From the NCBI RefSeq assembly GCF_030656255.1, contig NZ_JAUSOE010000029.1, positions 1-44,410 on the forward strand: DNA of 44,410 nt, given 5' to 3'. The position numbers and the translations under genes are program-made. Shown here piece by piece: positions 24,420 to 33,714 of this stretch. The notes under the pieces are model-generated. The model worked only from the letters and a program-made list of their open reading frames with translations, was not told where the DNA came from and searched no databases. This DNA is from Brevundimonas sp. GTDB lineage: Bacteria; Pseudomonadota; Alphaproteobacteria; Caulobacterales; Caulobacteraceae. How positions within the stretch are numbered: position 1 is the stretch's first letter; the number at the start of each line of letters is the position of its first letter.

Positions 24420-25292
24420 ATGACCCAGATCGCCGTCCTGATCCCCGACCCCGCCGACAAGACCTACGCCGGTCGCTGGCCCGAGGTCCTGACCCGGCTG
24501 ACGGCGACGCTGGAAGGAACCGGCGCCACGGTCGTGGCCACGCCCTGGACCGAGCATGTCGAGGACGCGTCCGGCCTTGCGGCCTACGATCTGATCCTGC
24601 CCGTCATCGCCTGGGGGTATCACCGCGACCACGCCCGCTGGCTGAAGGCCTGCGCCACCTGGACCGGGGCCGGCCTGCCGGTCGCCAATCCGGCGGCGGT
24701 GCTGGGCTGGAACTCGGACAAGACCTATCTGGCCCGGCTGGCGGACAAGGGCGTGCCCATTCCGCCGACCCGCTGGAGCGAGGCTATCACTCAGGACCAG
24801 GTGGATGCGGCTTTTGCGGAAACCGAAGCCCCAGTGCTGATCGTCAAGCCGACGGTTTCGGCCGGCGCCTTCCGCACCCTGCGTCTCACGCCCGGCCAAG
24901 CTCTGACCGATGCGCCGGAAGGCCCGGCGATGATCCAGCCCTATCTGAAATCCATCGAGACCGAGGGCGAGACCTCTCTGCTCTTCTTCGGCGGCCGGTT
25001 CAGCCATGCGGTCAACAAGCGGCCGGTCCCCGGCGACTTCCGCATCCAGGTGCAGTTCGGCGGCCTCTATACGGCGGTGACGCCGGACGCCGAAGCCCTG
25101 GCCCTGGCGCGACAGGTGCTGGCCGCCGTCAATGAGCGGCTGCTCTACGCCCGCATCGACCTGGCCCGCGACGACGCGGGCGCCTGGGTGCTGATGGAGG
25201 CCGAACTGATCGAACCCGACTTCTATCTGGACCACGATCCGGCGGCCGGCGCGGGCTTCGCCCGCGCCGTCAGCGAACGGCTGGGCGGCTAG
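24420..25292 (+). CDS. ATP-grasp (RimK-like) protein
   Basis: The 290-residue protein has an ATP-grasp fold. A Rossmann-like N-terminal domain ends near [28 protein letters not shown], the usual pre-grasp hinge. Next comes [19 protein letters not shown] (ATP-binding lysine and glycine loop), then IDLARDD...[14 protein letters not shown] with the metal-binding acidic residues. Such enzymes join a carboxylate to an amine or thiol using ATP. The substrate is unknown; glutathione-synthetase-like or peptide-ligase roles are possible. GGAGG sits just before the ATG at 24420. The TAG stop shares CTAG with the stop of the chemoreceptor gene on the other strand. Confidence 0.82.
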   Translation: MTQIAVLIPDPADKTYAGRWPEVLTRLTATLEGTGATVVATPWTEHVEDASGLAAYDLILPVIAWGYHRDHARWLKACATWTGAGLPVANPAAVLGWNSDKTYLARLADKGVPIPPTRWSEAITQDQVDAAFAETEAPVLIVKPTVSAGAFRTLRLTPGQALTDAPEGPAMIQPYLKSIETEGETSLLFFGGRFSHAVNKRPVPGDFRIQVQFGGLYTAVTPDAEALALARQVLAAVNERLLYARIDLARDDAGAWVLMEAELIEPDFYLDHDPAAGAGFARAVSERLGG

Positions 25293-26752
25293 AAGCCCGC
25301 CTGGCGCGATCGGGCCGGGGCCCGGTCGGCCGCGAAGGCTGCGATCCGGGCGTGAGCCTCGCGGATCGGCGCCGGCGCGCGGTCGGCGCCGTCTTCGCTG
25401 ACCTGGAACCGTCCGACCAGTTGCGTCAGGTCCGACGCCTCGCGGCTCAGGCTCAGGCTGGCGGCGGTCGATTCCTCTACCATGGCGGCGTTTTGCTGGG
25501 TGACCTGATCCATTTCGTTCACCGCCGTATTGACCTCGGCCAGGGCCAGAGCCTGTTCCTGGGTCGAGGCGCGGATTTCGCCCATCAGATGGGTGATGTC
25601 ATTGATGCGGACGGCGATGCCCGACAAGGCCTCGCCCGACTCCCGCACCAGCACGACCCCGCTCTTCACCTGGGCGCTGCTGGTCGAGATCAGGGTCTTG
25701 ATCTCGCGGGCCGAGTCCGCTGACCGCTGGGCCAGGGCCCGCACTTCGGAGGCCACCACGGCAAATCCGCGACCGGCCTCGCCCGCACGCGCCGCCTCGA
25801 CGCCCGCGTTCAGAGCCAGAAGATTGGTCTGGAAAGCGATTTCGTCGATCACCCCGATGATCTGGCCGATCTGGTTCGAGGACGCCTCGATCTCGCCCAT
25901 GGCCGTAACGGCGCGCTGAACAACGGCGCCGCCGGTCTCGGCCTGGGTGCGGGTCTGGCTCACGACCACATCGGCGGCCTGGGCGTTCTCGGCCGCCTTG
26001 CGGACGGTGGCGGTGATCTCGTCGAGGGCGGCGGCGGTCTGTTCCAGGCCGGCGGCCTGACGTTCGGTGCGACGCGACAGGTCCTCGGCTGCGCTGCTGA
26101 TCTCATTGGCGCCGGACTGCATGGATCCCGCGTTGCCGCGAATGACGGCGACCGCCTCGTCCAGGGCCGCCATGGCGCGATTGAAGTCCTCGCGCAGAAT
26201 GGCGTAGTCGCCGGGGAAGGTTTCGGCGATGCGATAGGACAGGTCGCCGGCCGCCATGGCCGACAGGCCGCGCCCCGTGGCCTGGACGACCGAAGCCTGA
26301 ACCTCGGCCGCCACACGATCGGCCTCGGCGCGGCGCTCGCGCTCGACCTCCGCCGCCGTGACGTCGGTCGCGAACTTGACCACCTTGTAGGGCTTGCCGT
26401 CGGCGCCGAAGATCGGATTGTAGCTGGCCTCGATCACCGCACGGGCGCCGCCCTTGCCGTAGCGGACGAACTTGTCAGCGATGAATTCGCCCGCGTTCAG
26501 CCGTCTCCAGAAGTCCGTGTAAGCGGGCGAGGCGGCCTCGGCGGGGTCCATCAGCATGCGGTGATGGCGGCCCTTAACCTCGGCCAGCTCATAGCCGATC
26601 ACCGCGGGGAAGTTCGGATTGGCCGTGATGATGGTGCCGTCCAGCTCGAACTCGATTACCGCCTGCGACCGCTGAACCGCCGCCATCATGCTGCGCAGCT
26701 CGGCGGCCTCCACCGCTTCGGGGGAGGGTCGGGTCTGGAAGAAGGATTTCAT
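25289..26752 (-). CDS. Cytoplasmic PAS-containing methyl-accepting chemotaxis protein
   Basis: The 487-residue protein has no membrane helix. An N-terminal PAS domain (about 20-135, [18 protein letters not shown]...[11 protein letters not shown]) is followed by a HAMP-like segment ([14 protein letters not shown]). The signalling domain has the strongly conserved hairpin tip [20 protein letters not shown] and [18 protein letters not shown]. Such receptors sense internal signals, often redox through a PAS cofactor, and control CheA. The C-terminus (ARSRQAGF) is not the classical CheR-tethering pentapeptide. The gene is divergent from a MarR gene across a 183-base region. Confidence 0.92.
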   Translation of the reverse strand: MKSFFQTRPSPEAVEAAELRSMMAAVQRSQAVIEFELDGTIITANPNFPAVIGYELAEVKGRHHRMLMDPAEAASPAYTDFWRRLNAGEFIADKFVRYGKGGARAVIEASYNPIFGADGKPYKVVKFATDVTAAEVERERRAEADRVAAEVQASVVQATGRGLSAMAAGDLSYRIAETFPGDYAILREDFNRAMAALDEAVAVIRGNAGSMQSGANEISSAAEDLSRRTERQAAGLEQTAAALDEITATVRKAAENAQAADVVVSQTRTQAETGGAVVQRAVTAMGEIEASSNQIGQIIGVIDEIAFQTNLLALNAGVEAARAGEAGRGFAVVASEVRALAQRSADSAREIKTLISTSSAQVKSGVVLVRESGEALSGIAVRINDITHLMGEIRASTQEQALALAEVNTAVNEMDQVTQQNAAMVEESTAASLSLSREASDLTQLVGRFQVSEDGADRAPAPIREAHARIAAFAADRAPARSRQAGF

Positions 26753-26935
26753 GACAGTCGTTCTACGCGAGTAGTTGATGGCCTTAAGCTTGGCATCAAA
26801 TCGTTACGACACGGCGCCCATATATTTAGCTTCGGCAAGCATCCAAATACAGGCGTTATCCGTATTGTGATTAAGCGCGGCATAGCGCGATAAGCGATCA
26901 ATCGATCCCGAACATCTCCGTTCAAGGACCTGTCA

Positions 26936-27424
26936 TTGTTACAGTTGCTCTCTACAGGATTTTCATCCCGTCAGATCCTGCAACTTCAAATCGCCTTCGC
27001 CGTAACCTTGACGTCGCGTCGCTTTCAGACTGCGGCCGCCGAAGTCCGACGCGCCTGCGGGCAAGAATCAGCGCGGACCAGTCTGCTCTACTTCCTTGAG
27101 CAGTCCCCCAAAGGTCTGACACAGACCGAACTGGCTGGGCGTCTCGAGATCTCTGGCCCCAGCCTGACCCGGCAGTTGGACAAGCTGGAAAGTCTGGGCT
27201 TCGTCAGCCGTCGCCGCATGATCGGGGACGGTCGGGTTCGTCTGATCATGATCGAGCCGGCCGGGCGCGAAGCCTTGCAGGCGCTGGACGTCCTCGCCTC
27301 CGAAATGCGGGACCGCATATTTGCGGATATTCCACTGGCGGATCTGGAAACGACCCTGCGGGTGTTGGACACCCTGGCCGCCCGGCTGGCCGCAGACCCC
27401 GTCGCGGTTGTTAAACGGTCCTAG
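26936..27424 (+). CDS. MarR-family transcriptional regulator
   Basis: The 162-residue protein has a winged helix-turn-helix. LTQTELAGRLEISGPSLTRQ forms the helix-turn-helix (about 61-80), and GFVSRRRMIGDGRVRLIMI the wing. The start is the TTG at 26936, with AAGGA seven bases upstream; no closer ATG precedes the domain. The start residues are therefore less certain. MarR dimers usually repress nearby genes and release DNA on ligand binding. The divergent chemoreceptor gene and its own promoter are the obvious candidate targets. Its TAG stop lies in a CTAG shared with the nth stop on the opposite strand. Confidence 0.85.
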   Translation: MLQLLSTGFSSRQILQLQIAFAVTLTSRRFQTAAAEVRRACGQESARTSLLYFLEQSPKGLTQTELAGRLEISGPSLTRQLDKLESLGFVSRRRMIGDGRVRLIMIEPAGREALQALDVLASEMRDRIFADIPLADLETTLRVLDTLAARLAADPVAVVKRS

Positions 27425-28176
27425 CCCGCCTCCCCCAGCGCCATCAGCCCCGCTCGGGACGGGCACAGGTCGGCGATGACACAGGCCAGGCATTTCGGCT
27501 TTCGCGCCGTGCAGGTGTAGCGGCCGTGCAGGATCAGCCAGTGGTGCGCCTTGGGCAGCCATTGGTCGGGCACGACCTTGAACAGCTGGGCCTCCACCTT
27601 GTCCGGCGTGCCCGCATTGGCCAGGCCCAGCCGGTGCGAGACGCGGAACACATGGGTGTCCACGGCGATGGCGGCCTCGATGCCCAGTTCGTTCAGCACC
27701 ACCGAAGCGGTCTTGCGCCCCACGCCGGGCAGGGCCTGAAGGTCGGTCCGGTTCAGCGGAATCTCGCCGCCATGCTTCTCCAGCACTAGGCGGGACAGGG
27801 CGATGACGTTCCGGGCCTTGCCGCGATACAGGCCGATGGAGGCGATATAGGAGACCAGACCTTCCTCCCCCAGCGCCAGCATCGTCTCCGGCGTATCGGC
27901 GACCTGGAACAGCCGGTCGGTGGCCTTGTTGACCGCGACGTCGGTGGCCTGGGCCGACAAGGCGACGGCGACCACCAGGGTGAAGGGGTTGGAGAAGTTC
28001 AGCTCGGTCTTCGGCTCGGGCATGATCCCGGACAGCCGCTCGAAAATGGTCTCGACCCGGTCCTCGTCCGGCGGCCAGCGCAGCACGGGCACGGAGGCGC
28101 CGGTCATCACCGCAGGGCGTTTCGGGCCGGGTTTGAGCGGCTTGGCGGCGGGTTTTCGGGCCTTAGTCGGCTTCAT
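27421..28176 (-). CDS. nth: Endonuclease III
   Basis: The 251-residue protein is a HhH-GPD DNA glycosylase/AP lyase of base-excision repair for oxidised pyrimidines. Catalytic Lys155 is in LPGVGRKTASVVL and Asp173 in AVDTHVFRVS. The [4Fe-4S] cluster ligands are Cys222, Cys229, Cys232 and Cys238, with exact C-x6-C-x2-C-x5-C spacing. An N-terminal extension of about 40 residues, rich in Lys, Pro and Ala, precedes the core; it could help DNA binding. It overlaps the upstream amine-oxidase gene by four bases (ATGA). Confidence 0.95.
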   Translation of the reverse strand: MKPTKARKPAAKPLKPGPKRPAVMTGASVPVLRWPPDEDRVETIFERLSGIMPEPKTELNFSNPFTLVVAVALSAQATDVAVNKATDRLFQVADTPETMLALGEEGLVSYIASIGLYRGKARNVIALSRLVLEKHGGEIPLNRTDLQALPGVGRKTASVVLNELGIEAAIAVDTHVFRVSHRLGLANAGTPDKVEAQLFKVVPDQWLPKAHHWLILHGRYTCTARKPKCLACVIADLCPSRAGLMALGEAG

Positions 28177-29474
28177 GCCTCGCTGTCGCCGTCGTCGCGG
28201 CGCGGGTCAAGACCCAGGCTCCTCAGGGCCGCATCCGCCGCCCGTTCGCCCTCCATCCAGGCGCCGTGGGCCGTGCCGTAATAGACCGGCGCCGTCGCCT
28301 CTCCCGCCAGGAAGATCCGGTCCTCGACCGCGATCCGTAACTTGGCCCGGTCCCCCGCATGGCCCGGCAGGGCGTGGGAATAGGCGCCGCGCGACCAGGG
28401 ATCGACGCCCCAATTCGACACGGCCACGGCCTCCAGCCGCCGCCGCATATTCGACCCCAGGGCCGCGACCAGTTCGGACACGGCGAAATCGACCAGGGCG
28501 GCGGGCCCCTCCGCCTCCAGCCCCCAGGCCAGTCCGGCCCCGAAATAGGCCTCGATCATCGGCCGCCCGAACGGCCGCAGATGATAGCCGCCGGTCTCGG
28601 CCGTGTCGGTACGCGTCCATAACTGGGTGTCGGGCTGAAAGTCCCCCGCGCCCCGCACCGTCATATGCACCTTGGACGCCAGCCCCAGGGGCACGCCCGC
28701 CGTCGCCTCCAGCCAGGCCGGAACCGGCGGGTCGATCCGCACCGCCTCGGTCGCGATCAGGCTGTTGGGAACCGTCAGGATCACGACCCGCGCCGTCAGC
28801 TCGCCCCGGCTGGTCTCCAGCCGCAACAGGGGGCCGGACCGGTCGATCCGACGCACGGCGCAATCGCGCACCACCGCGTCCGACACGGCCTCGCCCAGGC
28901 GGGCGATCAACCGGCCATAGCCCTCCCGGACCCGCCAGTTCACCCCGGTGTCGCCGTAGGCGTCATAGTCCAGGCTCGACACCTCGGCGAACCGCGCCCC
29001 GTTCAGCGCGCCCGAAATGGCGTCCATCCGGGCGTTCCAACGGCAGTCGGGTTCGAAGAAATCGGAGGCGGGCCGGTCTTCGCCCCGCCCGGCTGCTTCC
29101 GTCACGCGCTGATCGAAAGCGGAGAAGGCCTCGCCGAACTCCGCCAGGTCAGCGCGCGTGATCTCGTGATCGAAGGCTTGGGTCCGCCACGGCGGCGGGG
29201 TCTGGTCCAGCGTCAGCCCCTCGGCCTCGACCCGCCCGGCCAAAACATTGTCGTCGGCCGAGTGCAGCCAGCCGCACCCCATGTCGAGACCCTCGCCCTC
29301 GACCCGCGCCGTCCAGGCGCGGCCGCCGACCCTGTCGCGGGCTTCCAGCACCAGAACCGACAGGCCGGGCCGGATCAGCCGGCGCGCGGCGGCGATCCCG
29401 GCGGCGCCCGCGCCGACGATCACCACATCGACCTCGGACGGCAGCGGATTCGAGGCTCGGGCGTGGTCGTTCAT
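28173..29474 (-). CDS. FAD-dependent amine oxidase / flavin monoamine oxidase
   Basis: The 433-residue protein has the FAD-binding dinucleotide motif VDVVIVGAGAAGIAAARRL near the N-terminus (about 17-35) and ARDRVGGRAWTARVEG. The C-terminal flavin-contact part reads RIFLAGEATAPVYYGTAHGA. These define the amine-oxidase family, which oxidises amines, polyamines or related carbon-nitrogen bonds. The substrate is unknown. I chose the ATG at 29474; the frame is open further upstream to 30101, but that part overlaps emrA antisense and lacks similarity. It is coupled to nth by a four-base overlap, yet a shared function is not obvious. Confidence 0.88.
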   Translation of the reverse strand: MNDHARASNPLPSEVDVVIVGAGAAGIAAARRLIRPGLSVLVLEARDRVGGRAWTARVEGEGLDMGCGWLHSADDNVLAGRVEAEGLTLDQTPPPWRTQAFDHEITRADLAEFGEAFSAFDQRVTEAAGRGEDRPASDFFEPDCRWNARMDAISGALNGARFAEVSSLDYDAYGDTGVNWRVREGYGRLIARLGEAVSDAVVRDCAVRRIDRSGPLLRLETSRGELTARVVILTVPNSLIATEAVRIDPPVPAWLEATAGVPLGLASKVHMTVRGAGDFQPDTQLWTRTDTAETGGYHLRPFGRPMIEAYFGAGLAWGLEAEGPAALVDFAVSELVAALGSNMRRRLEAVAVSNWGVDPWSRGAYSHALPGHAGDRAKLRIAVEDRIFLAGEATAPVYYGTAHGAWMEGERAADAALRSLGLDPRRDDGDSEA

Positions 29475-29536
29475 GAGGCGGGGGCATACACGAAAACCAC
29501 GCGTGATTGGGCATCTGTCGATTGGACATTGATTTT

Positions 29537-29552
29537 TGGACGGCGACGTCCA
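29537..29552. promoter_or_regulatory. Candidate TetR operator upstream of the efflux operon
   Basis: TGGAC (29537-29541) and GTCCA (29548-29552) form an inverted repeat with six bases between, 46-61 bases before the emrA ATG. Two near-identical nine-mers, ATTGGGCAT (29506-29514) and ATTGGACAT (29521-29529), lie beside it. The operon's own TetR gene at 32293 is the natural candidate to bind. Confidence 0.45.
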
Positions 29553-29597
29553 TTTTAGCCCCGCTTCAAAACGCCGCACCCTCCCCCCGGATGTCCC

Positions 29598-30677
29598 ATG
29601 TCGCCTGAACTGAAGAAACGCCTGCCGCTGTTCGCTGCGGTCCTCGTCGGCCTCGCCCTGATCGCGGGCGGGATCGTCTGGTGGATGAACGGCCAGCGGT
29701 GGGAGAGCACCGACAACGCCTTCGTCCAGGCCGACACCACCCTGATCAGCCCGCAACTGGCCGGCCGCGTGACCGAGGTTCTGGTCGGCGACAACCAGAG
29801 GGTCGAGGCCGGTCAGGTCCTGGTCAAGCTGGACGACGGCGATCAGCGCGCCGAACTGGCCCGCGCCGAGGCCAATCTCCAGGCCGCGCTCGCCGCCGTC
29901 GGCAATGTGGACGCCCAGTCCGCGCAGGAACAGGCCGCCATCGCCGCCCGCGCCGCCGCCGTGACCCAGGCCCGCGCCCAGGCCGGACTGGCCCGCGCCG
30001 AGGTCGACCGCTACGGCAAGCTGGCCCAGCAGGGCTGGGTCTCGCAGCAGCGGATTCAGACCGAACGCGCCTCGGCCGCCACCGCCGACGCCAGCGTGCA
30101 ACAGGCCCAGGCCGCCCTGGTCGCCGAACAGCGCACCGCCGGTGTGCTGGGCTCGACCCGCGAACAGAGCGTCGCCGCCGTCGAACAGGCCCGCGCCGGG
30201 GTCGAGACCGCCCGCATCGCCCTGGAACGCACCGTCATCCGCGCCCCCATCGCCGGCGTCGTCGGCGCCCGCAGCGTTCGCCCCGGCCAGTATGTCAACG
30301 CCGGGACCCAGCTGCTGTCCATCGTGCCCCTGACCCAGACCTATGTCGTGGCCAACTTCAAGGAGACCCAGCTGGACCGGATGCGTCTGGGCCAGACGGT
30401 CGAGATCTCCGCCGACGCCTTCCCCGGTCGCAAGATCGAGGGCCGGATCGACAGTTTCGCCCCCGCAACCGGCTCTGAATTCGCCCTGATCCCGGTCGAG
30501 AACGCCACCGGCAACTTCACCAAGATCACCCAGCGCGTCCCCGTGCGCATCGTCGTCGGCGGCGCCGACCGCGGCCTGGCCCTGCGTCCCGGCCTGTCGG
30601 TGGACGTCAAGGTCGATCTGAAGAGCGACGGCGGCCAGAGCTTCGCCGAGGCCTCCATCGGGGCGCCCCGCCCGTGA
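29598..30677 (+). CDS. EmrA-type membrane fusion (HlyD-family) efflux subunit
   Basis: The 359-residue protein has one N-terminal membrane helix (about 9-30). The lipoyl half-motif is STDNAFVQADTTLISPQLAGRV, an Ala/Gln-rich coiled coil spans about 85-200, and the second lipoyl half is RTVIRAPIAGVVGARSVRPGQYV. A beta-barrel with VVANFKETQLDRMRLGQ completes it. It spans the periplasm and couples the inner-membrane pump to an outer-membrane channel. It is the first gene of emrA-emrB-tetR, and its stop overlaps the GTG start of the pump gene by four bases. No outer-membrane channel gene is in the operon. Confidence 0.92.
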   Translation: MSPELKKRLPLFAAVLVGLALIAGGIVWWMNGQRWESTDNAFVQADTTLISPQLAGRVTEVLVGDNQRVEAGQVLVKLDDGDQRAELARAEANLQAALAAVGNVDAQSAQEQAAIAARAAAVTQARAQAGLARAEVDRYGKLAQQGWVSQQRIQTERASAATADASVQQAQAALVAEQRTAGVLGSTREQSVAAVEQARAGVETARIALERTVIRAPIAGVVGARSVRPGQYVNAGTQLLSIVPLTQTYVVANFKETQLDRMRLGQTVEISADAFPGRKIEGRIDSFAPATGSEFALIPVENATGNFTKITQRVPVRIVVGGADRGLALRPGLSVDVKVDLKSDGGQSFAEASIGAPRP

Positions 30678-32293
30678 CCACAGCCAACCCGCCCACGGCT
30701 GGAGGCGGGGCTGGGGGCGGGGTCACGCCGCAGAACCCCGTCGCCGGCCATCCAGAGATCAACTGGACCATGCTGCTGCTCGGCTTCGCCGGCATGGTGG
30801 TGGGCCAGTTCATGGCCATCCTTGACATCCAGATCGTCGCCGCTTCCCTGCCCCAGATCCAGGCCGGGGTCGGCGCCTCGGCCGATGAGATCAGCTGGAT
30901 CCAGACCGCCTATCTGATCCCTGAAGTGGTGATGATCCCCCTGTCCGGCTTCCTGTCGCGACTGTGGGGCACACAGAAGGTCTTCCTGGCCTCCTGCGCC
31001 GGCTTCGTCCTGATGAGCATCGCCACCGGCCTGTCGAACTCCATCGACACGATGATCCTGTTCCGGGCCATCCAGGGCTTTGTCGGCGGGGCCATGATCC
31101 CGACCGTCTTCGCCGTGGCCTTCACCGCCTTCCCGCCGGACAAGCGGGTCACGGCCAGCGTGGTCATGGGGCTGATCGTCACCCTGGCCCCGACCGTCGG
31201 CCCGACCCTGGGCGGGCATTTGACCGACTGGCTCAGCTGGCGCTGGCTGTTCTTCATCAATGTCGCGCCGGGCCTCTTGGTCCTGTTCCTGGTCGGCCGC
31301 TACGGGAACTTCGACAAGGGCGATCCGTCCCTGGCCAAGGGGTTCGACTGGTGGGGCCTGGGCTTCATGGCGACCTTCCTGATGAGCATGCAATATGTGC
31401 TGGAGGAAGGCTCCAAGAACGACTGGTTCGACGACACCCACATCCTGTTGCTGTCGGTGGTCGCCGCCGTGGCCGGGCCGATCTTCATCTGGCGGTCCCT
31501 GGCCTATCGCCAGCCGATCGTCGAGCTGCGCGCCTTCGCCAACCGCAACTTCCTGGTCGGCTTCATCATGACCTTCATCGTCGGCTTCGCCCTGTACGGC
31601 GGCACCTTCCTGTTGCCGTTGTTCCTGGGTCGGGTGCTGGACTATTCGTCGTCCCAGGTGGGCACCACCATGGTCGTCTCCGGCCTGGCCATGTTCGCCA
31701 CCGCCCCCTTCGCCGGGCGGCTGGTGCGCCAGATGGACGCGCGGATCCTGATGTTCGGCGGCTTCATGCTGTGCGCCTGGGGCATGTGGGAGGCGCGGGT
31801 CGTCACCGACGACTGGGGCTTCTGGGAGTTCGCCTCGGTCCAGGCCTTCCGCGGCGTCGGCGTCATGCTGGCCATGATCGCCTCGCAGCAGGTGACCATG
31901 GCCACCCTGCCGCCGCATATGGTCAAGAACGCCTCGGGCCTGGTGAACCTGGCGCGCAACGTCGGCGGCGCCTTCGGCCTGGCCATTCTGAACACCAGCC
32001 TGACCACCAACACCGCCGTCCATATGGGCGAGTTGACCAGCGGCATCGCCCAGGGCGACCAAGCCATGCGTCAGATGATAGCCGGCATGGCCCAGCGGTT
32101 CGCCGGCACCATCGACCCGGCCGCCTCGGCGATGAAGGCCGTCTATGGCCTGTTGCAGAAACAGGCCACCACCATGGCCTTCGGCGACGCCTTCGCCCTC
32201 TTGGGCATCATGTGCGCCGGCGCCGCCTTCGTCACCCTGCTGGCCCAGCCGGTGAAGGCCCAGCCGGGCGCGCCGCCGTCGGACGTCCACTGA
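30674..32293 (+). CDS. EmrB-type DHA2 family multidrug efflux permease
   Basis: The 539-residue major-facilitator protein has about 14 membrane helices. The DHA2 pattern is clear: LDIQIVAASLPQIQAGVGAS in helix 1, then WIQTAYLIPEVVMIPLSGFL and motif C near GPTLGGHLTDWLSWRWLFFIN. It is a proton-driven exporter that works with EmrA. The start is the GTG at 30674 overlapping the emrA stop (GTGA). Its TGA stop shares a base with the ATG of tetR (TGATG). A Gly/Pro-rich N-terminal extension of about 30 residues precedes helix 1. Confidence 0.94.
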   Translation: MTTANPPTAGGGAGGGVTPQNPVAGHPEINWTMLLLGFAGMVVGQFMAILDIQIVAASLPQIQAGVGASADEISWIQTAYLIPEVVMIPLSGFLSRLWGTQKVFLASCAGFVLMSIATGLSNSIDTMILFRAIQGFVGGAMIPTVFAVAFTAFPPDKRVTASVVMGLIVTLAPTVGPTLGGHLTDWLSWRWLFFINVAPGLLVLFLVGRYGNFDKGDPSLAKGFDWWGLGFMATFLMSMQYVLEEGSKNDWFDDTHILLLSVVAAVAGPIFIWRSLAYRQPIVELRAFANRNFLVGFIMTFIVGFALYGGTFLLPLFLGRVLDYSSSQVGTTMVVSGLAMFATAPFAGRLVRQMDARILMFGGFMLCAWGMWEARVVTDDWGFWEFASVQAFRGVGVMLAMIASQQVTMATLPPHMVKNASGLVNLARNVGGAFGLAILNTSLTTNTAVHMGELTSGIAQGDQAMRQMIAGMAQRFAGTIDPAASAMKAVYGLLQKQATTMAFGDAFALLGIMCAGAAFVTLLAQPVKAQPGAPPSDVH

Positions 32294-32928
32294 TGGCGCG
32301 CCGCCAGGGTCAGGTCGATGAGAAGAAGAGCGAGGCCATTCTCGACGCCGCCGCCGCCCTGTTCGCCGAAAAGGGCATGACCGCCTCAATGGAGGAGATC
32401 GCCCGCGTCGCCGGGGTGTCGAAACAGACCCTGTACAACCGTTTCGCCTCCAAGCTGGAGATCGCCAAGGCCATGGCGAACCAGCGCTCGGACGCGGTCG
32501 CCGCCCCGCTGAAGGGAACGGGCGAACCGGTCGCAGTGCTGGAAGCCCTGGCCGTCGGCCTCCTGGACCGAGTCTGCCATCCGGACAAGGTCGGGTCGAT
32601 GCGCGGCGTGGTCCTGATGTCCGCCGACGCCCCCGAGATCGCCCAGGCCGTCTATGAGGCCGGGCCCCTGCGCAGCCTGAAACTGCTGTCGGCCTGGCTG
32701 GCGGACCAGACCCGCGCGGGCCGGCTGGACGTGCCCGATCCAGACGAGGCGGCAGAGATGTTCACCGGCCTGGTGCTGGGCCACGGCCATCTGCGGGCCA
32801 TGCTGAACGTGCCGCAAATCGATGCGGCGCATCGCGCTCGCCGGGCTCGTGAGGCCGCCAGGGTCTTCGTCGCGGCCTATGCGCCTAGGCGTATGGGGCG
32901 GTTCGCGCTAGGTGAGACGGGTGCGTAA
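32293..32928 (+). CDS. TetR-family regulator of the efflux operon
   Basis: The 211-residue protein has an N-terminal TetR helix-turn-helix (ILDAAAALFAEKGMTASMEEIARVAGVSKQTLYNRFASK, about 16-54) and a C-terminal ligand domain of the AefR-like type. It starts at the ATG overlapping the emrB stop, so it is made in step with the pump. Such last-in-operon repressors commonly bind upstream of the first gene; the TGGAC-N6-GTCCA repeat before emrA fits. The inducer is unknown. Confidence 0.9.
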   Translation: MARRQGQVDEKKSEAILDAAAALFAEKGMTASMEEIARVAGVSKQTLYNRFASKLEIAKAMANQRSDAVAAPLKGTGEPVAVLEALAVGLLDRVCHPDKVGSMRGVVLMSADAPEIAQAVYEAGPLRSLKLLSAWLADQTRAGRLDVPDPDEAAEMFTGLVLGHGHLRAMLNVPQIDAAHRARRAREAARVFVAAYAPRRMGRFALGETGA

Positions 32929-32940
32929 AGGAGTTCGCCC

Positions 32941-33714
32941 ATGCTGATCCACCTGTCGTCCTGGCCCGAGATCGACGCCCAGATCGCGTCGAGCCGGCCC
33001 CTGTCCAAGACGGTCGTGGTCCCCATCGGCTCCAATGAGCAGCACGGGCCGACGGGCCTTCTGGGCACCGACTGGCTGTGCCCCGAGATCATCGCCCACG
33101 AGGCCGAGCGTTCGGACGCCGCCCTGATGGTCGCCCCCACCTTCAACATCGGCATGGCCCAGCATCACCTGGCCTTCGCCGGCACCATCAGCTTGCGGCC
33201 CTCCACCTTCATGGCCGCCATCACCGACTGGGTCTCGTCGCTGAGCCGGCACGGGTTCGAGCGGATCTATTTCCTCAACGGCCACGGCGGAAACGTCGCC
33301 ACCATCGAGGCGACCTTCTCGGAAATCTACGCCGAATGGAGCTTCGTCGAGGAGGCGCCGCCCTTCGTTCTCAAACTCAAGAACTGGTGGGACCTGCCGG
33401 GCGTCCAGGGCCTGTGCAACTCGATCTTCCCGACCGGCCACGGCATGCACGCCACCCCGTCCGAGATCGCCGTGACCCAGGCCGCCTATCCCGACCGGAT
33501 CAAGACCGCCGAGTACTCGCCCCAGATCGCGCCCAGCGGCCCTATCCGCGACGCCCTGGATTATCGCGCCCGCTTCCCCGACGGCCGCATCGGCTCCGAC
33601 CCGGCCCAGGCCAGCCCCGAAAAGGGCCGCCGCATCATCGACCTGGCCGTCCCTGCCCTGCTGTCCGACGTCGCGGCCTTCGCCGCCGAAGTCCGGCCGG
33701 GAGACGCGTCCTGA
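32941..33714 (+). CDS. Creatininase-family amidohydrolase
   Basis: The 257-residue protein has the creatininase-family metal site: Glu33 and His35 in GSNEQHGP, Asp44 in GTDWLCPE, His115 in NGHGGN and Glu123. Family members include creatininase, the riboflavin-pathway ArfB hydrolase and the mycofactocin peptidase MftE; which reaction applies here is unclear. AAAGGAG lies just before the ATG. The end overlaps the probable start of the phasin-like gene. It follows the efflux operon by 12 bases and may be transcribed with it. Confidence 0.85.
   Translation: MLIHLSSWPEIDAQIASSRPLSKTVVVPIGSNEQHGPTGLLGTDWLCPEIIAHEAERSDAALMVAPTFNIGMAQHHLAFAGTISLRPSTFMAAITDWVSSLSRHGFERIYFLNGHGGNVATIEATFSEIYAEWSFVEEAPPFVLKLKNWWDLPGVQGLCNSIFPTGHGMHATPSEIAVTQAAYPDRIKTAEYSPQIAPSGPIRDALDYRARFPDGRIGSDPAQASPEKGRRIIDLAVPALLSDVAAFAAEVRPGDAS

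Noticed and set aside
29475..30101. N-terminal extension of the amine oxidase by 209 codons
   Set aside because: The extension overlaps emrA antisense and the intergenic operator region. The FAD motif sits at the usual distance from the ATG at 29474.
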